64,000 bases of DNA from contig NC_080575.1 of the NCBI RefSeq assembly GCF_029962835.1, forward strand, positions 58,193,493-58,257,492, written 5' to 3'. Position 1 is the first letter of the stretch, and each line of letters begins with the position of its first letter. Below the pieces are notes generated by a model. It was given only the letters and a program-made list of their open reading frames with translations. It did no database searches and was not told the DNA's origin. Source of the DNA: Magnolia sinica. Its lineage: Eukaryota; Streptophyta; Magnoliopsida; Magnoliales; Magnoliaceae. Below, in pieces: positions 1 through 11,984 of this stretch. The translations under genes were made by a program, and so were the position numbers.

Positions 1-3000
1 ACAATGATAGATGATAAAACTCCAAAAAAGATAGCTCCTCGGCAAGCTCCTGCTCCAACACCTACTACTGCCTAGCGTCACCTGCATGCATCAATCGTGC
101 ATAAGCTTATAGAAAGCTTAGAGGTGGTGTAAGTGTGTGCAGGACAGGCACCAAGGGTTCAATATTAGAGTATGCGGAAATGCTGGCAAGACCATGAATA
201 TCATCAATACTATCAGCCATAACAAGGCTATGTTATATCAAGCATGAATGTAATCAACCATCACAAGGCTATGCAATGCAACATATGAGTACTGAGCGCC
301 ATACCAACATGATGCAATAAGAGGCTTACATAGCCAAATGTTATATGCAAGGTATAATGCAATCATGCTAGTCCTCCTATCAAGTCCACATATTAATATA
401 GTTCCTCTCGAGGAAATCTCTAGGGTCAAATACACTACATGCTGACTGCCACCTCCCTAGCCGCATAGACCAATGAGCATAAGAGACCTCACTACCCACC
501 TGTGGACAGCCAATCACCGACAAAGCTCGACGGCAGTGTACCCATTTACGAGCTTGTCAAACTCAGCCTAGCTTAAATGCCCTCTCACTCAGGCGGGTAA
601 GGCCACACCCCTTTCCAATCGACCACATTACAGTGGGAGACATGGCCTCAAGGTGTAGGCACCGACGCTTATATTTCCACTTGGTCTAGACATTGGAGTG
701 TCTCTTAGTACCGTGAAGGTTTTGAGACTTTCACCTAAGGACATCCTAAGTGCCTACAGTGCTCAAAATAATATTTTCGGTGTCTAAATATGGCCATCCA
801 CGTTATGCCTATGGAGACCACGACCCTAATAAAGCTAGGGCAGATATCTATGTTATACCAATGCAAGATGCATGAATCACGCTAGTCAACCATGCATCAG
901 TCCTGCACACCCAGCGCTCATGTAAGGCAACTCCATAACTCTAGGAGTCCCATAAAATAATCTGCCCAATGGCATAAGTCATGATCAATCATACCATGCT
1001 CCAAGCATGCATATGATGCATATGGATGAATCATGAAGGTGACTAAGTATGAAGGTAACTAAGTATGACATGTGACAATGTTGTATTCTCCTTTACCAAG
1101 GTTAAGTCTAGATACTTAGACAATTCCTTAAAATGTGAAAGATACATACTACTAGTGGGGGTCCAATGGTTTGGGATAGTCCATAAGGTCTAAGTAAACA
1201 ATACTACGGGCCTAAAGGGTATGAATGAGCCCAAATAAGGTCTAAGGTTTGGGATAGCCCATAAGATCTAAGTAAACAATACTACGGGCCTAAAGGGTAT
1301 GAATGAGCCCAAATAAGGTCTAAGGTGGACATTCGACCACCAATAGATGAGAATGGACCTAACAAATGGGCCTAAGGTGGACATTCAACTACCAATGGGC
1401 CTAGAGGGGTCCATAATGGGGACATTTAACCACCATTGTCCCCAAGAGGGTGGCCCAACAAGAAAACTAGCCAAATCAAGGCACAAGGACCGAATATTAT
1501 TATGAAAATACAATGGTTAGCAATAAATACTCATCACAACACATAATGGGCCCTAAGAGAATGGCTCAAGGCCTAGATACAACAACATGGGCCCATGGGG
1601 GCAAGTCATGGCCTAAGGTACACATTATTATCGGTAAATGGCTCAAACCCATGCATTAAATAGATTTAATGGGCAGCCCATAAGCCCAAAAACACGAGAC
1701 CAAGGCCTAAATCATCCATGTGGGCCTCACAACATCGACCCAAGACTTAACAAGGCCTATCCAACATGCATCAAGGTGGGCCTTGCAAGTTAGCCCATGA
1801 CTATGATCTAGATGTGGGCATTCAAGGTTCAATCATACAAGTTGGGCTAATAATCAGCCCATTGGGCCCATAATACAAGGAGGTCAGCCCTTGCACAATA
1901 CTAGGCTCCAATGGTGGGCTTCCAGTCCATCTGGGTCTAATAGACCATAAAAAAATTTGGTTTATAGATGGCCCGCAATATTTAACTAAGGATGGGCCTC
2001 ACAAGGCATTAATTAAGCCTAAAAATATCTTAAAAATAAATTTATTATGTGTTTCCCCAACACTCTCCATTTGGTGGGCCTCAATCCTTAAAATATCCCA
2101 CAACATGTGTCATACACCCCTTAGTACATTGCTTGACTTTCAGCCCACCCAGCTTCTTGGGCCTGCTGAGGTCCAACACATGGAAATTTTGGGAGAAAAT
2201 AAATATCATAATGGCCCTTAATGATCATAGTGGGCCCCAACAGATGGAGGGTATGAATACGACATACAAAATGAGGTGGGACTGCTACTGGACTGCAAGT
2301 CTAACATCACCCCAAACATGCTGGATGTCCCATATGGGCCTGGGCATCCCAAGGGCCTGGAAGGCCATCTGAAAATTCATTAAGGTGGGCTCTAAAGGGG
2401 GACATTTGGGAGGATGGCTTAGTGAAACACATACATCAAAGTGGGCCACAAGGTAGGGATGACCAGCCCTCCTTGGGTGTCCCAAGGGGTGGGATGGCTG
2501 GCCCCTACATGGTGCCTAAGGTGGGCCCCACTTGGGGACGTCCCACCAGGGGATGGTCCCCATCCAAGTGAGCCACACCCTAGGGTGAATGGTTGGATAA
2601 AACATACATCCTAGTGGGCCTGAGGTGGGGTGGACGACCAGCCCATGGCTGGACTCCAACATGTGCTGTTGTCCCAACCCTAGAAAAGCCCCAAAATTCG
2701 ACAAGTTTGGTGGCCCACGTGCACCTGAGGTGGGTCCCTATAAGGTGGGCCACAAGATGGGTGAAGGGGAAGGTCACCATCACACCCAAACACATACAAC
2801 AAAAATGGATAACAAGGTCCAGAATAAAAAAATATGGCAGGAATACATTGTTGTCCCTGATTTGAGCACCCCATTAGAGTTGGCCCAAGTTTGTCAAAAT
2901 TTGGGAAAAATGTGGCCAACCTCCCTATACATGTATACAACAAGGTGGGGTCCACAAAAAGTGGCCCACCATTTAAGAATCAAATAATATTTATGCTTTT

Positions 3001-4653
3001 CCATCATGCAGGGTGGCTGGACTGTCCACCCCTATTGGGCCACTCTTTTGGGTGGTCAAATAGAGTCAGGTGAAGGTGGAACTTATTATACATCTAGGTG
3101 GGGTCGGCACCTCTAGAAATGATCTATCATTGGGGTAAAAACATCCCTCAAACCAATCCAAAAATACATGCCAAAATCAACCAGAAACAGTCCAGAAAAT
3201 TTTCTGGACAGCAATATACAGTTGGAAATAACTAAGCATAAGTATTAAGAAAAGGGGAAAACACCCCATAAAATCTATGTTATGGTCCACCTTAGTGGGT
3301 CCCACAAATATCCAGACCAAACCCCCTTCTTAAAACCCATTGCATGTGTTCATTATGGGGCAAATAGGACACCAACGTCCATAGAGAGGATAGCCATGGG
3401 CGTCCACTCTACTTGGGTGGTCTAGATATTTCCAGGCCACAAAGTGGGTCACACACATCAGGAATCAAGAGATAAATAAAGGAAAAATAGAGATCTAGCC
3501 ACAAGGAAAGGGGCTCTGCCATATTGAAGCCCTTTCCTTCATCACACAAACACATATCCACTATATCATTAATGTTACATGGATATAAGCATGGATGGCC
3601 CTACTAATCAAGATCTAATGTGGGGATGCCATCCCCACCAAGGATCAAGGGTCTAGATGACCCAAGAAGCCTTAATCCTAAAGGAAAATACCATGATGTT
3701 GTCCATAGAGAATGGCCCCATCCATGAATCATGCATGAAAGGGGTGGGCCATTGGCCACACCCATAGAGACATGGGGACCTCCACCATCACTTGATGGGC
3801 CCCACATGCTCCCAAAGATGAAATGAGGAAGAGGAAGAATATTTAAATAAAGAAAACCTAAAAATCTAAGCTATTAGAACACCCACCTGTCAAAACACCA
3901 AGATTCTACCACCAATGGACTTCTCAAGCTCCGATGTACAAGGATTAATGGTTGAGATCTATTGTTGAGGGTTGGATGAGTGGGTTTTTGGATGAAAGAG
4001 GGCTGGATTCTTAGCTATGGGTGGGATGTCTGAGGGAGCTCAAGCAAAGGAGAAAGGAGAGAAATGAGAGAGGGAAATAGGTAGGGGAGGCTTGTAACTT
4101 GGAAGCAATGAGTGCTTTCTAGAAAAAGGCAAGCAAATGATGGTTTTTTTTTATAAAAAAAAAAGAGAGAGAGAAAAAGGCTAGAGTTTCTCTCTTGGTT
4201 AGAGAAAAGCAATAAGTAGTTTATGGGATAGAGATGAGATTACTTAGAAAAAGGGGGCCAATCATAGCTTAAAAAAGAGAGGCTATTATGAGGGGCTAAC
4301 TACTTATTGCCTATAGCCTAGGCTAGGCAATAATAAAATCTAAGGTGATGTCATGCATGGGGATTTGTAGGCACCCATGGTGGGCCCCACAAATCATGAT
4401 CAATAGTCCACAACAAGCATGGCCTACATCTTTTGATGTACAACTCGGATTGCCTCACGAGACGCGATGTTGGAACCACGGCGACGATTCGGTCGCTATG
4501 GCGCTAGTTTCGAGTTGATCTGGGTTGGGTTTATATAATGGGACTTAAGGGTCATTGCAAATGCAAACCGTAAGTCGTGGGTCACCGAAATTCAACTAGT
4601 AGGACCGCGAGACTTGATGGAACAAAATGGATACTAAGGTTAAGGGTCTCACA
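1..4653 (-). mobile_element. Long chromovirus LTR (copy A), 5' edge outside window
   Basis: This is an LTR of the same 4-5 kb family as the copies starting at 10867, 19375, 24982 and 30062. All share a block around an AAGCTT-atag-AAAGCTT inverted repeat (here about 100-122), then a GTAAGGCCACACCCC-type block, GGGCC-rich text, a GA-rich block and the terminal GGGTCTCACA, which here ends at 4653. The first roughly 250 bp expected from the other copies lie before position 1. The minus-strand orientation is taken from related elements whose polypurine tract abuts this end. The right flank enters the RT/RNase H region of a Tat element. Whether this is a solo LTR or the edge of a longer element cannot be told. 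I see no gene in it. Confidence 0.75.
1170..1325. repeat. 78-bp direct tandem duplication inside LTR A
   Basis: Two consecutive units, starting at 1170 and 1248, each begin TTTGGGATAG and end in AATAAGGTCTAAGG. They differ at only a couple of bases (for example AGTCCATAAGGTC against AGCCCATAAGATC). This looks like a recent replication slip inside an older LTR. Confidence 0.9.
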
Positions 4654-5074
4654 AACCCCACCACCAAGAATGCTGAAAGAATTGAAAAGCTTGTAAGGAA
4701 AATTAGCATATATCCGATATTTTATCTCCAATCTAGCTGAAAGGTATTATCCATTTTCCCATTTAATGAAGAAAGAAATAGAACTTGTATGAGATCAGTC
4801 ATGTCAAAGTGCACTCGATTCTATAAAAAGTTGATGAAGCATCCCCAGGTATTAACAACTTTATTGGCACAAATGAATGAGCAAGGAAAGGAAATCGCGC
4901 TTTATTATCTGAGTCAGACATTGATAGGAGTAGAATGCAATTATTCACTTATTGAGAAAATATATTCTTTTATCAACCAAAAAAGCGGTAAAAAGACAAG
5001 TGGTGGCAGACTTTTTAGTAACTCGCCCTGTGATAAACATGAGATAATTGCTAATGATTTCCCGGATGAACAAG
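4654..5074 (+). pseudogene. Tat RT thumb / RNase H remnant
   Basis: The first bases after LTR A read as the RT thumb of a Tat polyprotein, with a frameshift near 4770-4800 (the motif KKLMKHPQVLTT follows it). A deletion then joins this to the RNase H segment LLAQMNEQGKEIALYYLSQ, followed by a degraded GVECNYSLIEK motif. The conserved first catalytic Asp block of RNase H falls in the deleted part. The open stretch at 4789-5160 starts at an internal Met and is only a piece of the polyprotein. It is non-functional. Confidence 0.75.
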
Positions 5075-5390
5075 TAATAATGATTGAATTGCCTAATTTG
5101 TGTCAAATGTATTTCTACGACACTTCTAGGACTTCAAGTTTAGAAATGGAAATAACGTAGGAAAAGAAGATAAGAGTGCTACAGATATTTAGGGATTCTA
5201 AATTGGTAATAAATCAGTTGACGACAGAATTTCAGAAAAGAAAATAAGAAGTCCTGCCATACTAGTGATGAGTACAACAATTACTGAAACAATTTTCAAA
5301 AGTTGAAATCAAGCATATATCGCAGTGCGAGAACGTAAGGGCAGATGCTTTAACTAGACTGGCTATAGCTTTATCCTGTCCTGATTAGAG
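5075..5390 (+). pseudogene. Second (archaeal-type) RNase H domain of Tat pol, deleted
   Basis: The segment starts after a linker ending PDEQVIMIELP and continues with a degraded strand 1 (MYFYDTSRTSSL, where the usual pattern has FDG). About 35 residues are then missing. It resumes with RDSKLVINQLTTEF and ends with KHISQCENVRADALTRLA. The terminal ADAL motif and the DSKLVINQ helix are typical of the extra RNase H found only in Tat elements. In-frame stops occur around 5158, 5245 and 5265. This domain identifies the lineage but cannot be active. Confidence 0.8.
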
Positions 5391-5705
5391 TCATCTTTAG
5401 GTAACGATCGAAGAAAGGAAGTTCTTACCATCATCTGAAATCGTCGACAAAAATACTGAAGCACTTCCAATATCATTATTAGAGATCACTATCGACGATT
5501 GACGTCAACCATTTGTTGATTATCTCAAATATAATATCCTACCAGAAAATTCATCACAGAAGTTATAAATTAAAACGGCAAGAAAATAAATTTATTATAT
5601 GCGATGAAGTGCTATATAGGAAATCCTATAATGAAATGTTATTAAGATGCTTGTATATGAAATTGCAGTTTACACCACTGATATTGAAGAATGAATATGA
5701 GGCAA
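5391..5705 (+). pseudogene. Tat integrase N-terminal linker, interrupted by solo LTR
   Basis: This region connects the second RNase H to the integrase zinc finger. It includes a degraded VDYLKYNILPEN segment near 5510-5545 and ICDEVLYRKSYNEMLLRCL near 5600-5655, which correspond to the linker that precedes the HHCC finger in Tat integrases. The frame ends abruptly at 5705, where a copia-like LTR begins, and the finger resumes at about 7566. Stops are present around 5500 and 5570. Confidence 0.7.
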
Positions 5706-7565
5706 TGTCCTAAAGGGGGGGTGAATAGGACTTTTTAATTATTTTTACCTATTTAAAGTCCTAATTTATTAACTTAAATAATCATTCAATTTTAACCAAG
5801 TTAGGTAAAATAACTCTAACGGCTTCTAAGCTAGTTAGAGGATCCAGTTACAAAGGCTAAAAGGGATATGCAGAATATAATGACTAGCCTAGTGTTGTGA
5901 GCTTGTGTGTGGAATGTGCTTCCTATCATTCCATAGCATTCATTCAATCTTGTATGATAAGTTAAAACATTCAAGCATATATAAGCATGATTAAACAGAT
6001 GCGCAAATGACAATTCCAAACACAAGCATTTATAGTAGTTCGGCTACGTGCCTACTCCACTCCCGACATCCACACTTAATCCCAGAGTGCACTGAATTTC
6101 ACTTTCAATGGTTTTAAACAAGTTCACCAATAACTTTTATAGTCCTAAACTAAGAACACAATTTATGCTCTTCACAAGAGAAAAGGTCCTACACCTAGAA
6201 CCCACATTTAGGCCCACCGGCCAAGGTCTCACACTATGCACCTACCGTTTAGGCCCACCGGCCAAGGTCCCACATAACGTACCTATGTTTATGCCCATCG
6301 GCCAAGGTCCCACACAAAGAACCTAACGTTTAAGCCCACCAGCCAAGGTCCTACATAAGGAACCTACACGAGTTTGTTGATAGCAAACTCTTAGCCTCAA
6401 TCCTACATAAAGAAAGAGATTAAACTTTTGAACTCTTAAAATGATACTTACTTGTCAGATTGAGTTCTCTCTTATGGCTTGTCTCGGGTTGCTAGATCTT
6501 CTCGCTCTTAAGCTTGAATCAGTTTCAGGTGCTCCCCCGATCGCGTAGGTTGGATTTACCTATTGGCTCAGCTTTACAATGAAAAACCTTGCATAAGATG
6601 TACCTAGAAGGTGATTAAGGTTATGGGAGTTGGTTGAATCTCTTATCTAGGATAATGAGTGGATTTCCTAAGGGATTCAAACTATGTATGCTCTAGAATA
6701 TCAAAGAACCAAGGATTTTCTATTGGTTTGGTTTTTAAACTCTAGAGAAGGCACGAGTTCATGTTCTTCATTAAATAGAAACTTTGAATGCTCATAAGAG
6801 TGAAGGATCACAATGAAGAGGACATGAACTCGTATGGATAGAGTCTAAATGGGCTAGGATAAGCTTAGGATACATTAGAGACTCTATGGTGCCTATTTCT
6901 ACTAATTTTGCAAGTTTCTACAAGCCACTTTTATAGAAAATAACGGTCAATGGATATAAAACGGCTATAAAACAGCTAGTTTACGGTGCTACTGAAGTGA
7001 CCTTCAGTACCACCGAATATGCTTCGGTAGTACCGAATTATCTATCGACAGTACCGAATTAATCCCTCAAGTTGTTGATCAAAATATGTCCATTTCGGTG
7101 GCACCGAACATTGTTTGTCGGTGGCAGTCGGTGTCACCGAATTATCTAGTTGGTGATACTGAATTAACGTTGTAAGCTTGCTGGATAGTTTTGAGCACCA
7201 TCGGTAGCACCGATGGTATCTTCGATGATACCGAAGGTGACAATCGGTGACACCTTCTTCCTACTGAAGGTGGACAGATTTTCCTATTTTTGTCCTTTTA
7301 ATCATTTAACAACTTGGGAATTATAGGATAAAATATGAACTTGGGATTGGCTTAGAATATATGTCCTAGGTAGGTGTTCCTATTTGGGTTGGGATCATCT
7401 ATTTGTAAAGTTTAGGATCATAGAAGCAATCTGTTATCTTCAACGTGGCTTCGATGCTTCTAATCCTGTTGCGTCGCTGGTCTTCACTTGCCAAGAACTT
7501 ATCCGACTACAAGACACAACTAGTCACGTAATTGACAAACAAGAGTGCAAATAAGTGCACTAACA
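5706..7565. mobile_element. Probable Ty1/copia (SIRE-like) solo LTR
   Basis: The sequence starts TGTCCTAAAGGGGGGGTGAA and ends ...GCACTAACA, and it interrupts a continuous Tat integrase frame. The GGGGGGGTGAATAGGAC start, a GTAGTTCGGCTACGTGCC block (about 6032) and multiple CGGTRVYACCGAA repeats (6975-7250) are features I associate with large copia (SIRE/Maximus-type) LTRs. No internal coding region is attached, so it is a solo LTR. The flanks GGCAA and GTACA do not form a clean target duplication, so the ends are approximate. Family assignment is from memory of conserved LTR text, not from a search. Confidence 0.65.
6200..6365. repeat. 41-bp tandem repeat, four copies, inside the copia-like LTR
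   Basis: Four units carry GCCCACCGGCCAAGGTC or close variants, at about 6212, 6253, 6293 and 6334. The spacing is 40-41 bp and a variable CCTA-rich spacer separates the cores. Confidence 0.9.
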
Positions 7566-8610
7566 GTACAAAGAGGAAGCAAGTCGGATATTACAAGAAG
7601 CTCATTTAGGTGAATGTGGAGCCCATCAAGTAGGTTGAAATCTATTCCATCGAATGCATCAAATGAGATACTATTGGCCGACAATGTTTAAGGATGCAAT
7701 AACTTTTATAAGGCGATGTCATGAATGCCAGGCCCATGGAGATGTCATACATGTTCCCCCTGAAGATCTTCACCAGTTAGTAGCTTCTTGGCCCTTTGTG
7801 GCATAAGGACTTGATGACATCGACCCTATCAATCCGCCTTCGTTTAAAGGACGACAATACATTCTAGCATTAACAGATTATTTCTCCAAATAGACAGAAC
7901 CGATTACGCTGCGAAATGTGAAAGAGAAAGATGTCATAAATTTCATGTGACATGTGATAATATATCACCATGGCATTCTGAAAAGGATCATAACCGATAA
8001 TGGTACTCTTTTCAAGAATGGGGATATAAAAAAAATTATGCCAAAAAATTGACATCTAACATTCGTTCTCGATGCCTTATTAACCACTGGCCAATGGATT
8101 GGCTGAAGCCTTCAATAAGACGATCATTAAAATATTGAAGAAAACTATCACAGGAAATAAGCATGATTGGGATGAAAACCTGTAAGAAGCTTTATGGGTT
8201 TATTGAACTACTCATTGTACCGTAACAAAAGCTACACCGTATTCACTCATTTATGGTGTCGAAGCTCTCATTTCCATTAAATACAAGTTGCATTGCTCAG
8301 GGTTGTGGTACATTAATTAATTACAGATGATGAAAATACCAAAATAAGACTAACCGAGTTGGATATGCTTGATAAAAAATGGCTAGCAGCCTAGTAGTGA
8401 TTGGAACTATATCAATGGCCACTTGCAAGACAGGGAGCAAGTTCGACCCTAAATGAGATAGTCCATATATAATAATAGAAGTATACTTGAATGGAGCTTA
8501 TTGAGTTGTGGATCAGAATGGACGAGGCATCAGTATACCTGTTAATGCCTGCTTCATAAAAAAAAGTATCATCCCTAAAGATCACTAAGGATTTTGATTT
8601 CAAAGATTAT
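7566..8610 (+). pseudogene. Tat integrase zinc finger, core and C-terminal region
   Basis: The HHCC finger reads as HLGECGAHQ ... RCHECQAHGDV (about 7600-7750). The catalytic core follows with PEDLHQLVASWPF, the first Asp in GLDDIDPINPPS (about 7810-7840), DYFSK (stop at the next codon), RIITDNGT with the second Asp (about 7985-8010), and AEAFNKTI with the Glu near 8105. The C-terminal part continues through TTHCTVTKATPYSLIYGVEA to about 8600. Frameshifts and stops are scattered, for example near 7805, 7892 and 7950. It is a dead integrase. The finger connects back to 5705 once the LTR is removed. Confidence 0.85.
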
Positions 8611-10289
8611 TAAAATAATTTGTCCCAATCAAAAGGGGGCAAGATAAGAAGAATGCTAGAAAAACCTTAGAAGGCAATGTTCTGTATTCTCCTCCATATA
8701 TAAATGAAAAGGCAAATCCTGAAACATATCAAGTGTATCAAATATTATCTCAATGATATTATCTCCATGAAAATATCGTTGATTATATCAATGAAAATAT
8801 CATCGATTATCAAAATGCCAATGATTATTGCCAAAATTGATATAATCGCTGATTATCGCCAAATGTCCCCAGTTATCTCCAAATTGAAGATATCAAACTG
8901 ATATTATTTCCATCGATAATCGCTGATTATTGTTACAAAAGTCATTATCATCAAATTGATATTATTGCCAATCTGATACACTACTTTAACCATAAATACT
9001 ATCAAAAATATTATCAGCAATGGCGTTGTATCATTTATCGATTTATTATTTACAGCAGCGAAGCGTGTCTATACGACCAACCATGCATGAGACCTATTAT
9101 GGCCGACGATACATCAAAATTATGTGGGCAGCAGTGAGAAGCCAGTGGCCCTAAAAAGCCCACGAAGGCCATCACATGCTTAGACCCATGCGGGCGGCGG
9201 AGTGCGCCTATACGGCCAACCACGTTTAAGACCAATGTTGTTTGTACAGCTTCTGACAGCACCAAGGGGGATGGTGAGAGAAAATGCCTTCCCGTGAATG
9301 GGTTAGACCTTATAGATGAGGAAAAAGCAGGCTGTAGTGTGCGCTCTTTGGCTTCTCCATATATAAGCCAACCATGCATAAGACCCTTTCGATTCCTGGC
9401 TTAATTTCAGTAGAAACTCATGGGGATGGACCTCTAAAATGAGTTACCCACTCATTGACGGACTAGCGGCCTTAGATTTGGTACCCCTAAGGTAGCCTTA
9501 TGAGCCTTGTGAACTCTAGAGAGTTACCATGGCCAACCCTGTGCGTAAAACATACCGAGTTCACTGCCCTTTATAGCTTCATTGGACCCCTTTGATGGAT
9601 CGCATTTTGTGAACTCCCTGGCTACGGTGGTTCGGTAAACTCATAAGAGTTACAAAGACCATTTGTGTAAGACCTTGACTCCAACTACTTAAAAGTTTAA
9701 AAATTTGTGATTGCTCCAATTACTTAAGAGTCTAAATTGTGTGCGAAGTTAACTGAAATTGAAAATTAGCTCCGCCCATCAAAAAGAAATATCACATAGG
9801 TGACATTACTAACAATAATATGTGTTGCTGCCTCAATACATTGCAAATTTCATAATGTGACTATAAGTCTTGAATTAGTGAATCAAAACTTCATAAATGC
9901 ATATGCTCATCTATTTTTATTTAAGGCATGCTCAAATGTGTGATATGCTATATTGGCCAATTACTCGTTATAATAAATGAATCGTGAAAATTTTAAATGA
10001 GCATGCAAGGAAAGAAAATCCATTACTGTAAATTACTGTAAAGTGATATTAAGGAACATAAAATATTATAGATGTTCAAAATATGTGTTGTTAAAATATC
10101 TGTTTGAAATTGAATTCAAATTATAGCAAGTATCAGACTTATGCTAAAAAATATTCATTATTTCTTACTCAAAAGGAGGAATAATGAATGATTTGTCATC
10201 CTAAAGAGTTAATCTTTCAAGATCAGCTATGGGTCTTTAATTATAACTTGTTTACCCTTTTGAAGAGAGCGATGGTGTCTTTCTATCAC
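8611..10289. other. Tat non-coding region between integrase and the antisense gene, with repeats
   Basis: No gene is visible here. At about 8730-8965 there is an AT-rich array of short units around GATTATYGCCAAA/AAAATATCATYGATT with many small dyads. At 9074, 9213 and 9365 there are three copies of GCCAACCATGCATAAGACC (variants), spaced about 140-150 bp. Around 9480-9660 short repeats of GTGAACTC/TAGAGAGTTAC occur. Open frames such as 9050-9379 on the minus strand have no recognisable domain, and I do not consider them genes. Confidence 0.6.
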
Positions 10290-10866
10290 TTACTCTCTTG
10301 ATGTTGAAGAAAGGTTATTCTGTAAAATCTGCAAGGGTAGAGGAGGGTGAAATTGTGAAGGATTATCATTTTCTTCCGGATGATTCAATGACTTAGATGC
10401 ATCTTTCAAATTCTTTAAAGGAGCACTAAATGTTATCCATCCTTCAAGGGTATCTGCAGATTTCACTTCATAAATTGGGTCTTCCAAAGAAATCTTTATG
10501 CAAAGTTAGCCTGAAAAGGAGGTATGATCTATTTCTTTAAAGTAGCCTATGCCTTGATTCGTTTGATAATTTCTCACACACAGTGAAAGAATCCATATGG
10601 CATAATCTACTGGATAATAATTGCACACTATGTGATATTAATGAGCCCAGCAACACATCCAACAATAAGAAGCATGAACTGGATAGTTATAGCCAGGAAT
10701 TATGAAGTATGACCCAATGTGCACAGTCAAAAGCTGCCTCCATATCAAAGCCCAATTATATGGTCCAACACCATAACTCCTCATCAACCTTCTGACAATA
10801 TTACAAGTCTCCGACACTATCTGATCGAAACCAAATTGACGGGCAAATCTACTTAGATAGTATGGT
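10290..10866 (-). pseudogene. PMD-family protein, C-terminal part of antisense Tat gene (distal half of exon 2)
   Basis: This is the 3' half of exon 2 of the antisense gene whose 5' half lies at 35245-36372. When element 1 and one ATGGT copy are removed, the frame continues without a break across the junction into RFARQFGFDQ, a signature of the plant mobile domain (aminotransferase-like PMD) family. Next come a GVGPYNWALIWRQLL segment (about 10740-10800) and a proline-rich tail ending with a stop at about 10290. Two in-frame stops (after CCWAH near 10640 and before LCIKIS near 10510) show decay. The C-terminal tail has no domain I recognise. PMD proteins are nuclear and linked to silencing or transposons; a function here would be inference. 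Confidence 0.75.
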
Positions 10867-11984
10867 TGTCATGCCTCAAACTCAGAAATTAGGATCACAA
10901 AATTCCCAATTGCCGAAAGCCTCCGTAGTACCCTATTCTCGGCTCCCGACACCCATATACCAGGTTCTGATCTTGGGATCCTGTAAGGAGGATTTTTAAC
11001 GTGAATTATTTCATAATAAGCATAACCATAAGCATAACCCACAAACCATAACTAGAAACATCGCCACATATCCACTATGATTAAAAAAACATTTGAGTAC
11101 AAGGTATAAAAAGAAATAAAATATGAAGATATCAAGAAGGAAACTCTGAAGCTCAGCTGCACGCTCCTCCCTCAGCTCACCTACGTCCTAGCATCACCTG
11201 CACGTAACAATTGTGCATAAGCTTATAGAAAGCTTAGAGGGTGGTGTAAGTGTGTGCACAAGGTATATGCCAAGTATACAATATTAGAGTAATGTGGAAT
11301 ATGCTACCGAGTCCATGAATATTATCAGTCGTGCCAAGGCTATTCAATGCAATGCAAGGCCCACATAGTCAATGTCATATGCAAGATGTAGTTCAAGCAT
11401 ACCTCATCTGAATCCATATATCAATCCAACTCATCTCTGGAGCATAATATATCAGTACAATTCTCACTCTATACAACAACCGAGGTTTAATATACTCTAT
11501 GCCAGCTTGCTACCCCATCTAATCACACAACTGGGTAAGTGAAAGAGACCTCACTATCCACCTATCAATATCGGGCCTGACTCGACTATAACGGACCCAT
11601 TCCTCAAGCTAGTCAAACTCAACCTAACATTGCCCCCTTACTCAGGTGGGTAAGGTCACACCCCCTTTCAATCGACCACGACACAGTAAGAGACGTGGCC
11701 TGCTAGTATATGGCCCTCGTACGCTCATGCATTCACTCCGTCTTAACATTGGAGGATCCTCCTAGTACCATAAGGGTTCGGGGACTTTCACCCAAGGACA
11801 TCATTGCGCCCTAGTGCTTAAAATCAAGTATTTCCAATATCCAATCCTGTTATCCATGATCTGCCTATGGAGGTCATAACCCTGATGTCACTAGAGTACA
11901 CAGTAACCATATCACACAATGCAAGATGCATGAGTCATATAATCCAGTCATGCATCAATCCTGCACGTACCGTGCGCTCATGAG

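Noticed and set aside
9050-9379. A 109-residue minus-strand frame
   Set aside because: It spans repeated GCCAACCATGCATAAGACC text in the non-coding Tat region and shows no domain. No upstream signals are recognised.
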